Shown piece by piece: positions 1 through 9,915 of a DNA stretch of 64,000 bases. How positions within the stretch are numbered: position 1 is the first letter of the stretch; each line of letters begins with the position of its first letter. The notes under the pieces were generated by a model. It saw only the letters and a program-made list of their open reading frames with translations. It was not told the DNA's origin and made no database searches. Made by a program: the position numbers and the translations under genes. The DNA comes from Kosakonia pseudosacchari (GTDB lineage Bacteria; Pseudomonadota; Gammaproteobacteria; Enterobacterales; Enterobacteriaceae), in contig NZ_FXWP01000013.1 of NCBI RefSeq assembly GCF_900184035.1, forward strand, positions 496,001 to 560,000, in the 5' to 3' direction.

Positions 1-880
1 CGTAGTTACCCACCAGATGTTTGAATTTGCGCAGTTCCGGATAGCCGTGCGCGGGCAGCATTTCACCGTGGGTATAGACGTTTACGCCGGTGCCTTCGGT
101 TTGTTGCAGCAAGTTGTAGAGATCTTTCAGGTCGTGACCGGAAATCAGGATACATTTACCGGCAACGGCTTTGACGTTGACCTGAGTAGGCGTCGGGTGG
201 CCATAAGTGCTGGTTTCACCGGCGTCCAGGATGCTCATCACGCTGAAGTTCATCTGGCCGATTTCCATTGAACATTCAAGCAGGGCATTCATATCGGCAG
301 GCCAGGTGCCCAGCCATGCCATGATGTTGTGGTAACGGGCGTAGATATCGTTGTCGTACTGGCCGAGTACATGGGCGTGTTCCATATAAGCCGCCGCACC
401 TTTCAGGCCATACAGACAGAGCAGGCGCAGGCCAAGGATGTTTTCACCAATCGCCGCTTTGTCTTTGTTCGGCGTGAACTCCGCCGCCTGGCGCTGTAAA
501 GCGCCGAGATCATCGCTGACCAGTTGCAGGTCGGCCATCGGATTATCGACGTGGGCATGCGGATCGATAGCGAGGCAGCGGGCTTTCAGCGCTTCACGTT
601 TGGCAATCGCCTCGCGCGCGTAGCCGACAATGCGCACGGAATCGAAGTTAACGTTAGTGAGGGTAGAGAAGAAGGCGCGCGGCGCGAAGTTATCGATCTC
701 ATGATCAATCAGATCGTACTCACGTGCTTTGCTGGCCCAGGCGGAGAGCCCTTGTAACGCGGCAATCAAGAGATCCTGCAGGTCGGAGGTTTCAGCGGTT
801 TTACCGCACATCCCCTGCGCGTATGCACAGCCGTTGCCCGCCGGAGTTCGGATGGTTTGTTCACATTGCACACAAAACAT
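1..880 (-). CDS. hcp: Hybrid cluster protein (hydroxylamine reductase / NO-stress protein), 5' part
   Basis: Only the N-terminal 293 residues are inside the window; the gene runs off the left edge. The start [18 protein letters not shown] carries the N-terminal cysteine cluster (Cys3, Cys6, Cys18, Cys25) that binds an iron-sulfur cluster in Hcp. Later stretches ([38 protein letters not shown]) match E. coli Hcp almost residue for residue. Hcp is a cytoplasmic protein with a hybrid 4Fe-2O-2S centre, described as hydroxylamine reductase and high-affinity NO reductase, made under anaerobic nitrosative stress. Its reductase partner Hcr would be encoded downstream, outside the window. NsrR- and FNR-like sites lie just upstream. 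Confidence 0.96.
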   Translation of the reverse strand, partial: MFCVQCEQTIRTPAGNGCAYAQGMCGKTAETSDLQDLLIAALQGLSAWASKAREYDLIDHEIDNFAPRAFFSTLTNVNFDSVRIVGYAREAIAKREALKARCLAIDPHAHVDNPMADLQLVSDDLGALQRQAAEFTPNKDKAAIGENILGLRLLCLYGLKGAAAYMEHAHVLGQYDNDIYARYHNIMAWLGTWPADMNALLECSMEIGQMNFSVMSILDAGETSTYGHPTPTQVNVKAVAGKCILISGHDLKDLYNLLQQTEGTGVNVYTHGEMLPAHGYPELRKFKHLVGNY

Positions 881-898
881 GGTCACACCTTTATGTTA

Positions 899-921
899 AA
901 GTTATATTTGAAATGCATGTT
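899..921 (-). promoter_or_regulatory. NsrR-type operator upstream of hcp
   Basis: An 11-1-11 imperfect palindrome: AAGTTATATTT, G, AAATGCATGTT. The NsrR consensus half-sites are AAGATGCATTT and AAATGCATCTT, so the two halves differ at three and one positions. It lies 19 bp upstream of the hcp start codon, a position suited to repression. NsrR repression of hcp is established in E. coli; binding here is inferred. Confidence 0.7.
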
Positions 922-980
922 TAAGATTATGCTGCCGTTGGGAGGCTTAAAAGCGATTTTGTCGGCAATTTAAGGGGATA

Positions 981-994
981 TTGATTTAGCGCAA
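981..994 (-). promoter_or_regulatory. FNR-like site upstream of hcp
   Basis: The sequence TTGATTTAGCGCAA matches the FNR consensus TTGAT-N4-ATCAA at eight of ten fixed positions. It is centred about 107 bp upstream of the hcp start codon, between hcp and lysO. FNR activation of hcp is known in E. coli, which makes this plausible. Confidence 0.45.
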
Positions 995-1027
995 GTTTGG
1001 CGGCAGGCATCTACCGCCAATGCGGTA

Positions 1028-1927
1028 TCAGGCAGAGAAAAAGGCCATTAATAGCGGCACAAGCAAGCTGAGAATAAAACCATGCACAATGGCGGCGGGC
1101 ACCAGTTCCAGGCCACCGGAGCGCTGAAGTACCGGCAGGGTGAAATCCATCGATGTCGCGCCCGATAACCCGAGCGCGGTTGAACGGCTGCGACGTACCA
1201 GACCTGGGATCAGCATGATGGCAATCAACTCGCGCGCCAGATCGTTAAAGAAGGCGGCGCTGCCGATCACCGGGCCGAACGACTCAGTAAGCAGAATGCC
1301 CGACAAAGAATACCAGCCAAATCCTGATGCCATGGCAAGACCCGTTTTCAGCGGCAGGCCGAGGATCAGCGCATTAATCACACCGCCAATCAGTGAACTG
1401 CCAGCAACCACCACGGCAATAATCATTCCGCGGCGGTTGAGGACAATCTGTTTCAACGTCATCCCGCTGTTACGCAACTGGATACCCACCAGTAGCAACA
1501 GGAAGATCAGTGTATATTCGCTGGCTTCCGTGGCATAGCGCAAAAACGCCAGCCCGGAAAGCCCAATGGCGAAACCGATGACCACCACACCGCACAGACG
1601 CAGGGACTCCAGCGCCATCGCAATACGCGAAGGCAATTTTTCTTGCTGGTGCTGGTGATGCCACGGCAGTGTGCGCTCCAGCCACAGCAGTGCCGCGGCG
1701 TTACACAGCAGGATCACCACCACGCTGACCGCTGAATAATGCAATATCGCCAGTAAGTTCGCGCTGAGATTATCGAGAAAGGCGAGGCTTATCCCCATAA
1801 AAAAGAGGATCAGATAGACAATCCAGCTGAGTAATTTATTGATAAGTTTGAGCGCAGCAGTGTGACGCAGGGGAATCAGATAACCGATGACCAACGGCAA
1901 AAGAATAATTAACAGTCCTGAAAGCAT
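1028..1927 (-). CDS. lysO: L-lysine exporter LysO (YbjE)
   Basis: A 299-residue, very hydrophobic inner-membrane protein matching E. coli LysO/YbjE in length and sequence (MLSGLLIIL at the start, then LIPLRHTAALK, GFGWYSLSGILLTESFGPVIGSAAFF near residue 210, ending AFFSA). LysO of the DUF340/Lys_export family pumps lysine and its toxic analogue thialysine out of the cell. The frame stays open 17 codons further upstream, but this start gives the exact length of the E. coli protein. It sits between divergent hcp and the terminator following aqpZ. ArgP control is known in E. coli; no operator was identified here. Confidence 0.92.
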   Translation of the reverse strand: MLSGLLIILLPLVIGYLIPLRHTAALKLINKLLSWIVYLILFFMGISLAFLDNLSANLLAILHYSAVSVVVILLCNAAALLWLERTLPWHHQHQQEKLPSRIAMALESLRLCGVVVIGFAIGLSGLAFLRYATEASEYTLIFLLLLVGIQLRNSGMTLKQIVLNRRGMIIAVVVAGSSLIGGVINALILGLPLKTGLAMASGFGWYSLSGILLTESFGPVIGSAAFFNDLARELIAIMLIPGLVRRSRSTALGLSGATSMDFTLPVLQRSGGLELVPAAIVHGFILSLLVPLLMAFFSA

Positions 1928-2022
1928 GAAGCGCCCGAATCCTTGCAAAGTGAAAACACCGGGGAACACACTACCCAAAGGTGGAAAATGAGTAAAGCTG
2001 CAAAAAATAAGAAAGATTATGC

Positions 2023-2050
2023 AAAAGACCCGGTAAAAAACCGGGTCTTT
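2023..2050 (-). terminator. Rho-independent terminator after aqpZ
   Basis: A perfect 10-bp stem (AAAGACCCGG / CCGGGTCTTT) around an A/T loop, directly downstream of the aqpZ stop codon on the minus strand and before lysO. Confidence 0.8.
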
Positions 2051-2053
2051 ATA

Positions 2054-2749
2054 TTACGTGCGTTTTTCCAGTAGCGTACGGTAAATAACGCCACCGAGGA
2101 GGCCGCCGATAATCGGCATCACCCAGAACAACCATAACTGCTCTAACGCCCAGCCGCCCTGGAAAATTGCCACGGCGGTGCTGCGCACCGGATTGACGGA
2201 GGTGTTGGTGACCGGGATGCTAATCAAATGGATTAAGGTCAGCGCCAGGCCAATGGCGACAGGTGCAAAACCGACAGGTGCATTTTTATCTGTCGCTCCG
2301 TGAATCACCAGCAAGAAACCGCAGCTCAGGACAATCTCAATAATAATGGCGGAATACATTGTGTAATGTCCTGGTGAATGTTCTCCGTAGCCGTTGGAGG
2401 CGAAACCGCTGGTCGCGGCATCGAAACCGCTTTTACCACTGGCAATTAAATAGAGCACGGCTGCGGCAATAATGCCGCCAACCAATTGCGCGAGAATATA
2501 TCCCACCACCTCTTTTGCCGGAAAACGGCCGCCGGCCCACAGGCCGAGTGTGACTGCCGGATTAAAATGACCGCCGGAAATATGCCCGACGGCAAATGCC
2601 ATGGTCATGACCGTTAAACCGAACGCCAGCGCCACCCCGGCAAAACCAATGCCGGTTTGTGGAAATGTCGCTGCCAGCACTGCGCTGCCGCAGCCGCCAA
2701 ATACCAGCCAGAATGTGCCAAAGCACTCCGCCGCTAATTTTCTAAACAT
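2054..2749 (-). CDS. aqpZ: Aquaporin Z with an NPV second motif
   Basis: A 231-residue MIP-family water channel of the inner membrane with six membrane helices and two half-helices, the same length as E. coli AqpZ. The first NPA motif is intact (GGHFNPAVT, residues 63-65). The second reads NTSVNPVRS at about residues 186-189, so alanine 188 is replaced by valine, while the selectivity-filter arginine 189 is kept. The ATG start follows GAGG five bases upstream; a GTG two codons earlier is less likely. It is a single gene with its own terminator. Water transport is expected; a change in selectivity caused by the NPV motif is only a possibility. Confidence 0.95.
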   Translation of the reverse strand: MFRKLAAECFGTFWLVFGGCGSAVLAATFPQTGIGFAGVALAFGLTVMTMAFAVGHISGGHFNPAVTLGLWAGGRFPAKEVVGYILAQLVGGIIAAAVLYLIASGKSGFDAATSGFASNGYGEHSPGHYTMYSAIIIEIVLSCGFLLVIHGATDKNAPVGFAPVAIGLALTLIHLISIPVTNTSVNPVRSTAVAIFQGGWALEQLWLFWVMPIIGGLLGGVIYRTLLEKRT

Positions 2750-3119
2750 AGCCACCTCGATAAAAACAGAAACGGACCCAGGCCCGCCGTGTGTCAGACA
2801 TCAATGGATGCGTGAATAAAAGCGTGCGTATTGTAGGGAGTAGCAAAATAAAATAACCAGTTATAAAAACCAATAAATTGATTTCAAATAGATAATTCAT
2901 CGTAAGTTATTGCTTTGAACTGGTGTTAAGTTTTTACTTAATTCAATAAATAAGAAATATATGCTATTTAATATCGTGGTTCGTTTTTTAAATATTACAA
3001 CGATGGAGCCACTGCATATATTTCAATGAAATATTGCACTTAGCGCGTGTTCTGCCGCTTTTCGTCCCGCTATACTCCTTCAAGAATAGACGGAAAAGCC
3101 CAGAGATGCCGGAGGAAGA
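2750..3119. other. AT-rich divergent intergenic region aqpZ / ybjD
   Basis: About 370 bp between divergent genes, conspicuously A/T-rich from 2830 to 3040. It must hold the promoters of aqpZ and ybjD. A ribosome-binding site (GGAGGAA) lies just before ybjD. No operator, ORF or RNA gene could be supported. Confidence 0.5.
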
Positions 3120-4778
3120 ATGATTCTGGAGCGTGTGGAAATTGTCGGCTTTCGTGGCATTAATCGTTTATCGCTGATGCTTGAGCAGAACAACGTGTTA
3201 ATTGGGGAAAACGCCTGGGGTAAATCAAGCTTGTTGGACGCGTTAACCCTGCTGCTGTCACCGGAAACGGATCTCTACCATTTTGTTCGCGATGATTTTT
3301 GGTTCCCGCCGGGGGATCTGCAAGGGCGGGAACATCATCTGCATATTATTCTGACGTTCCGCGAATCCGAACCCGGGCGCTACCGCACGCGGCGTTATCG
3401 CCCGCTGGCAGAGTGTTGGGTTGCCGGTAATGATGGTTATCGCCGCCTGTTCTACCGGCATGAAGGCGAGCTTTCCGATGATGGCAGCGTAATGACGCTA
3501 CGCGGTTTTCTGGATGCGCAAGGGAATTTGCTGCCGCTGGCGGACATTGATGAAAGTGCCCGCCATCTGGTGCGGCTGATGCCGGTACTGCGGCTGCGTG
3601 ACGCGCGCTTTATGCGCCGTATCCGTAACGGCAGTGTGCCGGAGACGCCGTTGCTGGAAAACACGGCGCGTCAGCTTGATTTCCTCTCTCGCGAATTAAT
3701 CTCCCGCCCGCAAAATTTAACCGACGGACAGATACGTCATGGTTTATCGGCGATGGTGCAATTGTTGGAGCACTATTTTTCTGAGCAGGGCAGTGGCGCT
3801 TCACACCAGCGCTTGATGCGCCGCCGCTCTCATGACGAGCAACGCAGCTGGCGCTATCTCGATATTATTAACCGCATGATCGATAAACCCGGCGGGCGGA
3901 TGTACCGGGTGATCCTGCTGGGGTTTTTCGCCACGCTGTTGCAGGCGAAAGGTTCTGTTCATCTCGACCGTGATGCGCGACCGCTATTGCTGGTGGAAGA
4001 TCCGGAAACGCGGCTGCATCCGATCATGCTCTCTGTGGCCTGGCAGTTGTTGAACTTGCTACCGCTACAAAAGATCACTACCACCAACTCAGGTGAGTTG
4101 TTGTCATTAACGCCCGTTGAACATGTTTGCCGCCTGGTGCGCGAGTCTTCGCGTGTGGCGGCCTGGCGTCTGGGCCCTGGAGGTTTAAGTGCCGAAGATG
4201 GGCGGCGCATTGCGTTTCATATTCGCGTTAACCGACCTTCTTCACTGTTTGCCCGTTGCTGGTTGCTGGTGGAAGGGGAGACGGAGAACTGGGTTATCAA
4301 TGAACTGGCGCGCCAGTGCGGCCATCATTTCGATGCTGAAGGGGTAAAAATTATCGAATTTGCCCAGTCAGGCTTAAAGCCGCTGATCAAGTTTGCGCGC
4401 CGCATGGGCATTGAATGGCATGTACTGGTGGATGGTGACGAAGCCGGGAAGAAGTATGCCGCCACCGTGCGAAGCCTGCTTGATAACGACAGAGATCAGA
4501 CGCGCGAGCATCTGACGGAACTGCCGGCGCTGGATATGGAGCATTTTATGTACCGCGAAGGGTTCGCCGATGTCTATCAGCGCGTCGCGCAGATACCGGA
4601 AAATGTGTCGATGAATATGCGGCGTGTGATTATCAAAGCGATTCACCGTTCGTCAAAACCGGATCTGGCGATTGAGGTGGCACTGGAAGCGGGCAAGCGC
4701 GGCGTGGAGTCGGTGCCGCATCTGTTTCGTAAAATGTTTTCCCGCGTGCTGTGGCTGGCGCGCGGGCGGGCAGATTAG
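3120..4778 (+). CDS. ybjD: OLD-family ATPase/TOPRIM nuclease YbjD
   Basis: A 552-residue protein of the OLD (overcoming lysogenization defect) family, the same length as E. coli YbjD. It has an N-terminal ABC-type ATPase with a Walker A motif (GENAWGKSSLLDAL, about residues 29-42) and an ATPase core segment LLLVEDPETRLHP near residue 285. The C-terminal TOPRIM domain has the acidic motifs LLVEGETENWV (near 384) and VLVDGDEAGKKY (near 440). OLD proteins couple ATP binding to metal-dependent nuclease activity; some members act in phage defence. The biological role of YbjD is not established. Its stop codon overlaps the end of convergent ybjX by four bases. Confidence 0.9.
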   Translation: MILERVEIVGFRGINRLSLMLEQNNVLIGENAWGKSSLLDALTLLLSPETDLYHFVRDDFWFPPGDLQGREHHLHIILTFRESEPGRYRTRRYRPLAECWVAGNDGYRRLFYRHEGELSDDGSVMTLRGFLDAQGNLLPLADIDESARHLVRLMPVLRLRDARFMRRIRNGSVPETPLLENTARQLDFLSRELISRPQNLTDGQIRHGLSAMVQLLEHYFSEQGSGASHQRLMRRRSHDEQRSWRYLDIINRMIDKPGGRMYRVILLGFFATLLQAKGSVHLDRDARPLLLVEDPETRLHPIMLSVAWQLLNLLPLQKITTTNSGELLSLTPVEHVCRLVRESSRVAAWRLGPGGLSAEDGRRIAFHIRVNRPSSLFARCWLLVEGETENWVINELARQCGHHFDAEGVKIIEFAQSGLKPLIKFARRMGIEWHVLVDGDEAGKKYAATVRSLLDNDRDQTREHLTELPALDMEHFMYREGFADVYQRVAQIPENVSMNMRRVIIKAIHRSSKPDLAIEVALEAGKRGVESVPHLFRKMFSRVLWLARGRAD

Positions 4779-5734
4779 TTCTGGCAGTGAGCGGCAGTCT
4801 GCGCCTGCAGGCTGTCGAGCAGCTCGTAGCGTCGGCGATACTCAGAACGCTTTTTGCTGGCGATCTCTTCCATCGGTTTGCGTGGCATCACCAGCGGCAG
4901 CACGAAGTCGCCGTGCTGGTCAGCAACGGCGCCCAGCGATTCCCAGAAGCTGTTGTAATCGGCATGCAGCAGCCCCTGTTTTTTCTTGCGGTAACGTGCG
5001 GTGTGGTAGATATGCGTTTCATTGCTGACGGCGCGGATCGCTTCCACTTGCAGAAATTGCGCCATCGTCATGGCCGTTTCCACCAGCAGACGTTTCGGGA
5101 ACAGCCCGTGACACGCTTTGGTCGCTACCTGAATTGCCTCATGTGGAACATGCGCTTTCGCCCCCTGCAGCCCACCAATATAGAGCGTGCTTTTGCCGGC
5201 GAACTGGCACAGCGCAAAAGTCAGTTCCGCGAGGACGGTGTCCTGCGCATCGCAGAACACCAGTGTCGCTTCGCCCTCTTTATCCAGCATGAAATCAGAA
5301 CGCAACCGCAGCGAATAGGCCTGCTCATCTTTACCGGTCAACACAGCCAGCGTGAGGCCGGATTTGCTGAGATAACTATTGATAAGTGACGCGGGCAATA
5401 GGTGAATCATGTTTTCATAGTGCCAGCAAATAGCTTGCGCCGTTTGCGTGCGGTTCATATTGATTGACAGCCAGGGGCGGTGTAACCGGCACGGCAGCCC
5501 GGGCTGAACGTGCAGCATCTGCGCCAGGAGAGGTTGCTGAACCAGGCGGGCCAGATAGCTGGCAGTGCTGACCGGCGTGGTCAATGAGCGCAGCAGAAAT
5601 TTACGACGATAAGCCGGATTTTGCCAGGCGCGGCCTGGCATGAGTTCACCGGAAATTAAACAACGAAAGAGTTGCCAGGCGGTTTTCGGGAGCGGCTGTT
5701 CGTCGGAATGGGAAAGATCGGCAATGGTGGACAT
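4775..5734 (-). CDS. ybjX: VirK/YbjX family protein (DUF535)
   Basis: A 319-residue DUF535 protein homologous to E. coli YbjX and Shigella/Salmonella VirK (motifs RPWLSINMNRTQ, DFMLDKEGEATLVFCDAQD, YIGGLQGAK, KRSEYRRRYELLD). Family members are linked to envelope remodelling and resistance to antimicrobial peptides, and several are PhoP-regulated; the biochemical function is unknown. An in-frame TTG seven codons upstream could also start the protein, but the ATG is preferred. The gene is divergent from macA and overlaps ybjD at its 3' end. Confidence 0.88.
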   Translation of the reverse strand: MSTIADLSHSDEQPLPKTAWQLFRCLISGELMPGRAWQNPAYRRKFLLRSLTTPVSTASYLARLVQQPLLAQMLHVQPGLPCRLHRPWLSINMNRTQTAQAICWHYENMIHLLPASLINSYLSKSGLTLAVLTGKDEQAYSLRLRSDFMLDKEGEATLVFCDAQDTVLAELTFALCQFAGKSTLYIGGLQGAKAHVPHEAIQVATKACHGLFPKRLLVETAMTMAQFLQVEAIRAVSNETHIYHTARYRKKKQGLLHADYNSFWESLGAVADQHGDFVLPLVMPRKPMEEIASKKRSEYRRRYELLDSLQAQTAAHCQN

Positions 5735-5894
5735 GGTGCAATCCGGAGGTAACAAGAATGAGCCAATTTCAGCACAATCAAACTCAACGGCAGCTAAATG
5801 AAAGATGGAGAAAATAAGAATTTTCTGTTTCGTTGATATTTTGTTTAGTTAAAAATGATTTGATAAACCGCAGGTCCGATTATTTGGGATTTTT

Positions 5895-7007
5895 ATGAAA
5901 CTGAAGGGAAAACGCAGGACGGTAATGATTGTGCTGGCAGTAGTGGTTTTACTGGCGGCGTTTTGGTTATGGGACAAGCTCAATGCTCCGGTTGTTCAGT
6001 ATCAGACGCTGATTGTGCGACCCGGTGAGTTACAACAAAGCGTGCTGGCGACCGGGAAACTGGATGCGCTCCGTAAGGTGGATGTGGGTGCCCAGGTGAA
6101 TGGTCAGTTAAAAACGCTGTCGGTGAATATCGGCGATAAAGTAAAAAAAGATCAGCTTTTAGGCGTGATAGATCCTGAACAGGCAGAAAACCAAATTAAA
6201 GAAGTTGATGCCACGTTGATGGAACTGCGGGCGCAGCGACGCCAGGCGCAGGCTGAGCTTAAACTGGCGCAAGTCACCTTCGCGCGCCAGCAACAACTGG
6301 TAAAAAGCAATTTGATCTCTCGCCAGGATCTGGACACCTCGGCGACGGATGTGGCAGTAAAAGAAGCGCAAATCGGCACCATTGATGCCCAGATCAAACG
6401 TAACCAGGCCACGCTGGATACCGCGAAAACCAATCTTGATTACACTCGCATTCTTGCGCCGATGGCCGGTGAAGTGACGCAAATTACCACCCTGCAGGGC
6501 CAGACGGTGATTGCCGTACAGCAAGCGCCGAATATTCTGACGCTCGCCGATATGAGTACCATGCTGGTGAAAGCGCAGGTTTCCGAAGCGGATGTCATCC
6601 ACCTCAAGCCGGGGCAGAAAGCGTGGTTCACCGTGCTTGGCGATCCGGGAACACGCTATGAAGGCGAGCTGAAAGATATTCTGCCGACACCGGAAAAGGT
6701 CAACGACGCGATTTTTTACTATGCGCGTTTTGAAGTGCCAAACCCGGAGGGCGTGCTGCGTCTTGATATGACCGCGCAGGTGCATATTCAGCTGACCGGG
6801 CTGAAAAATGTGATCACGATCCCTCTGGCGGCGCTTGGCGAGCCGGTGGGGGACAACCGTTACAAAGTGAAGGTGCTGCGCAATGGTGAAACCCGCGAGC
6901 GCGAGGTGACGCTGGGCGCACGGAATGATACGGAAGTGGTGGTGACGAAAGGCCTGGATGCGGGTGAAGAAGTGGTGATTGGCGAGAAAAGCGGAGCGGC
7001 GCAATGA
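5895..7007 (+). CDS. macA: Periplasmic adaptor MacA of the MacAB-TolC pump
   Basis: A 370-residue membrane-fusion protein. One N-terminal membrane anchor (about residues 10-26) is followed by a lipoyl-like half ([29 protein letters not shown]), a long coiled-coil hairpin (about 90-175, rich in Q/A/K heptads), the second lipoyl half ([15 protein letters not shown]) and a beta-barrel region. MacA bridges MacB to TolC and stimulates MacB ATPase in macrolide and enterotoxin export. Its stop overlaps the macB start by four bases (ATGA), indicating translational coupling. Confidence 0.95.
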   Translation: MKLKGKRRTVMIVLAVVVLLAAFWLWDKLNAPVVQYQTLIVRPGELQQSVLATGKLDALRKVDVGAQVNGQLKTLSVNIGDKVKKDQLLGVIDPEQAENQIKEVDATLMELRAQRRQAQAELKLAQVTFARQQQLVKSNLISRQDLDTSATDVAVKEAQIGTIDAQIKRNQATLDTAKTNLDYTRILAPMAGEVTQITTLQGQTVIAVQQAPNILTLADMSTMLVKAQVSEADVIHLKPGQKAWFTVLGDPGTRYEGELKDILPTPEKVNDAIFYYARFEVPNPEGVLRLDMTAQVHIQLTGLKNVITIPLAALGEPVGDNRYKVKVLRNGETREREVTLGARNDTEVVVTKGLDAGEEVVIGEKSGAAQ

Positions 7008-8950
7008 CCGCCTTGCTGGATCTGAATAACATCCGCCGCAGTTATCCGTCCGGTGACGGACAGGTTGAGGTATTGAAAGGCATCACGCTGCGCATTAATG
7101 CCGGTGAAATGGTAGCGATTGTGGGGGCATCCGGCTCCGGTAAATCCACGCTGATGAACATTCTGGGCTGCCTGGACAAACCCACCAGCGGCACTTACCG
7201 GGTGGCGGGAACGGATGTGTCGTTACTTAGCAGCGATCAACTTGCGCAGCTACGCCGCGAACATTTCGGTTTTATCTTTCAGCGTTATCATCTGCTTTCC
7301 CATTTGACAGCGGCGCAGAACGTCGAAGTCCCGGCTGTGTATGCGGGGACCGAACGTAAAGCAAGGCTGGAGCGCGCAAAAGCATTGCTGACCCGCTTAG
7401 GGTTGGGGGAGCGGGCTGATTATCAGCCGTCGCAGCTTTCCGGCGGTCAGCAACAGCGCGTGAGTATTGCCCGCGCGTTGATGAACGGCGGCCAGGTGAT
7501 TCTGGCCGATGAACCGACCGGCGCACTCGACAGCCACTCTGGCGAAGAGGTGATGGCAATCCTGCATCAGCTTCGCGATCGCGGGCATACGGTCATTATC
7601 GTGACTCACGATCCGCAGGTGGCCGCGCAGGCAGAGCGGGTGATTGAAATTCGTGATGGCGAGATAATCAGTAACCCGCCAGCCAAAACGGACGCCGCCG
7701 CGCCCGCGAATCACGATGCGGTCATCACGCACGCCGGAGGCTGGCGGCAGTTCGTCAGCCGTTTTCAGGAAGCGCTGACCATGGCCTGGCGCGCCATGGC
7801 GGCCAACAAAATGCGCACCTTGCTGACCATGCTCGGCATCATTATCGGTATTGCGTCGGTAGTCTCGATTGTGGTGGTCGGCGACGCGGCTAAACAGCTG
7901 GTGCTGGCGGATATTCGCTCAATAGGTACCAACACTATTGATGTCTATCCCGGCAAAGATTTTGGTGACGACGAGCCGCAATACCAGCAGGCGCTGAAAT
8001 ATGACGATTTGCAGGCGATCCAAAAACAGCCCTGGGTTAAATCAGCCACACCTGCCGTTTCACAAAACCTGCGTTTGCGCTACGGCAATATTGATGTGGC
8101 GGCGAGCGCCAATGGCGTAAGCGGGCAATATTTTAATGTGTATGGCATGACGTTCAGCGAAGGCGCTTCGTTTAATGACGAGCAACTGAAAGGCCGGGCG
8201 CAGGTGGTGGTGCTCGACAGCAACACCCGCCGTCAGTTATTCCCCAACAAAGCCAGCGTTGTCGGTGAGGTGATCCTGGTTGGCAACATGCCCGCGACGG
8301 TAATTGGCGTGGCAGAGGAGAAGCAGACGATGTTTGGCAGCAGCAAAATTCTGCGCGTCTGGCTGCCGTACAGCACTATCTCGGGGCGAATTATGGGGCA
8401 GTCCTGGCTAAACTCCATTACGGTACGAGTAAATGAGGGGTACAGCAGTGAGCAGGCTGAACAGCAGCTCACGCGGTTGCTCAGCTTGCGCCACGGTAAG
8501 AAAGATTTCTTCGTCTGGAATATGGACGGGGTCTTGAAAACGGCGGAAAAGACCACACGTACTCTTCAGCTGTTTTTGACGCTGGTGGCGGTCATTTCGT
8601 TGCTGGTTGGCGGTATCGGCGTGATGAATATCATGCTGGTGTCGGTCACCGAGCGGACTCGAGAGATTGGCATCAGAATGGCAGTTGGTGCCCGGGCTGG
8701 CGATGTCTTGTCGCAGTTTCTGATTGAGGCGGTGTTTGTTTGCCTTGTCGGTGGCGCGCTCGGCGTCACGCTATCCATGCTGATTGCCTTTACTTTGCAA
8801 CTCTTTTTACCGGGCTGGGAGATTGGTTTTTCGCCAGTGGCGCTGTTAACGGCGTTTTTATGTTCGACGTTTACTGGTGTGCTGTTCGGCTGGTTACCTG
8901 CGCGCAATGCCGCGCGGCTCGACCCGGTGGATGCGCTGGCTCGCGAGTAA
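7004..8950 (+). CDS. macB: Macrolide ABC exporter MacB
   Basis: A 648-residue fused ABC transporter. The N-terminal nucleotide-binding domain has Walker [10 protein letters not shown] (residues 41-49), signature LSGGQQQR and Walker [13 protein letters not shown]. The first membrane helix follows near residue 275, then a large periplasmic domain (about 300-520) and three C-terminal membrane helices including the family motif [25 protein letters not shown]. MacB works by mechanotransmission with MacA and TolC to expel macrolides, heat-stable toxin and heme precursors from the periplasm. A strong terminator follows immediately. Confidence 0.96.
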   Translation: MTALLDLNNIRRSYPSGDGQVEVLKGITLRINAGEMVAIVGASGSGKSTLMNILGCLDKPTSGTYRVAGTDVSLLSSDQLAQLRREHFGFIFQRYHLLSHLTAAQNVEVPAVYAGTERKARLERAKALLTRLGLGERADYQPSQLSGGQQQRVSIARALMNGGQVILADEPTGALDSHSGEEVMAILHQLRDRGHTVIIVTHDPQVAAQAERVIEIRDGEIISNPPAKTDAAAPANHDAVITHAGGWRQFVSRFQEALTMAWRAMAANKMRTLLTMLGIIIGIASVVSIVVVGDAAKQLVLADIRSIGTNTIDVYPGKDFGDDEPQYQQALKYDDLQAIQKQPWVKSATPAVSQNLRLRYGNIDVAASANGVSGQYFNVYGMTFSEGASFNDEQLKGRAQVVVLDSNTRRQLFPNKASVVGEVILVGNMPATVIGVAEEKQTMFGSSKILRVWLPYSTISGRIMGQSWLNSITVRVNEGYSSEQAEQQLTRLLSLRHGKKDFFVWNMDGVLKTAEKTTRTLQLFLTLVAVISLLVGGIGVMNIMLVSVTERTREIGIRMAVGARAGDVLSQFLIEAVFVCLVGGALGVTLSMLIAFTLQLFLPGWEIGFSPVALLTAFLCSTFTGVLFGWLPARNAARLDPVDALARE

Positions 8951-8951
8951 T

Positions 8952-8982
8952 AAAAATGCCAGCCGATTGGGCTGGCATTTTG
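8952..8982 (+). terminator. Rho-independent terminator after macB
   Basis: Stem AAAATGCCAGCC / GGCTGGCATTTT around a short loop, starting one base after the macB stop codon. It is nearly symmetrical and may also serve cspD transcription from the opposite side. Confidence 0.85.
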
Positions 8983-9014
8983 ACTGCGGCGTGTACACAA
9001 TGTGATAACAGGCT

Positions 9015-9236
9015 TCAGGCCATGGCTTCCACTTCTACGGGCACGATGACGCTGGCGTGATTGCCTTTTGGGCCCTGGTGTACATCAAACCGGACAGTCT
9101 GCCCGGCCTTTAACGTTCTGTAACCATCCATTTGAATGGTGGAGTAATGCGCGAAGATATCTTCGCCGCCGCCTTCAGGGCAGATAAAACCAAACCCTTT
9201 GGCATTGTTGAACCACTTAACAGTACCCGTTTCCAT
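9015..9236 (-). CDS. cspD: Cold-shock-like protein CspD
   Basis: A 73-residue single cold-shock domain with RNP motifs KGFGFICP and DIFAHY, ending VIVPVEVEAMA as in E. coli CspD. CspD binds single-stranded DNA/RNA and inhibits replication in stationary phase; it is a stress-induced toxin-like protein removed by Lon. The ATG before ETGTVKWF is chosen over an open upstream extension because cold-shock proteins begin here. It is divergent from clpS, its usual neighbour. Confidence 0.95.
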   Translation of the reverse strand: METGTVKWFNNAKGFGFICPEGGGEDIFAHYSTIQMDGYRTLKAGQTVRFDVHQGPKGNHASVIVPVEVEAMA

Positions 9237-9564
9237 GCTTCGACATCCTTCGTAAATCTTATTTAAGTAAGATGGAATGAACCGGTGGTAGAGCAAGCGG
9301 GCTGTTCAAAACCTCGCCAACTCTCGACTGTACAATTTAGATAATTCGTATAACGCGTCAAGCGTTTGGCAGGGGTTCTGGGAGGCGGCGCATCAAAATT
9401 TTGAAGCAGTTAACGCTATTACGAAGGAATGTGACAGCCGTCGCGAATGACAACGATAGATGATTGTTATCTGTCATCTGATGTAGATTGAAAATACATC
9501 TAGACTCATGTAATCGGCCGATTAAACGCGGCCGGAAACTGTAACCTAAGATGAAACGCTAACG
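9237..9564. other. Divergent intergenic region cspD / clpS
   Basis: About 330 bp holding the promoters of cspD and clpSA. Short dyads occur (for example GATGATTGTTATCTGTCATC near 9460-9480 and GGCCG...CGGCC near 9515-9533). No motif strong enough for a named regulator was found. Confidence 0.4.
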
Positions 9565-9885
9565 ATGGGTAAGAGCAATAGCTGGCTGGATTTCGACCAA
9601 TTGGCGGAAGATAAACTGCGCGACGCGCTGAAACCGCCATCCATGTATAAAGTTATGTTAATGAACGATGATTACACGCCGATGGAATTTGTTATTGACG
9701 TGCTACAAAAGTTCTTTTCTTATGATGTAGAACGTGCAACGCAACTGATGCTTACGGTTCACTATCACGGCAGGGCCATTTGTGGTGTTTTCACCGCCGA
9801 GGTTGCCGAGACGAAAGTCGCAATGGTGAACAAGTACGCCAGGGAGAACGAGCATCCGTTGCTGTGTACGCTGGAAAGAGCCTGA
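9565..9885 (+). CDS. clpS: ClpA adaptor ClpS (N-end rule recognin)
   Basis: A 106-residue protein with a flexible N-terminus followed by the conserved core [16 protein letters not shown] (substrate-binding Asn/Asp near residues 34-36) and [16 protein letters not shown] with the pocket histidine. ClpS binds proteins carrying N-terminal Leu, Phe, Tyr or Trp and delivers them to ClpAP, while inhibiting other ClpA substrates. It lies 30 bp upstream of clpA, in the expected operon. Confidence 0.97.
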   Translation: MGKSNSWLDFDQLAEDKLRDALKPPSMYKVMLMNDDYTPMEFVIDVLQKFFSYDVERATQLMLTVHYHGRAICGVFTAEVAETKVAMVNKYARENEHPLLCTLERA

Positions 9886-9915
9886 ATGCAGGCATGAAAC
9901 TTGGGGGAGGTGCCT

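Noticed and set aside
5830-5870. PhoP-box-like direct repeat between ybjX and macA
   Set aside because: The second hexamer (TGTTTA) is perfect but the first (CGTTGA) has two mismatches; PhoP control of these genes is known elsewhere, yet the motif alone is too weak to list.
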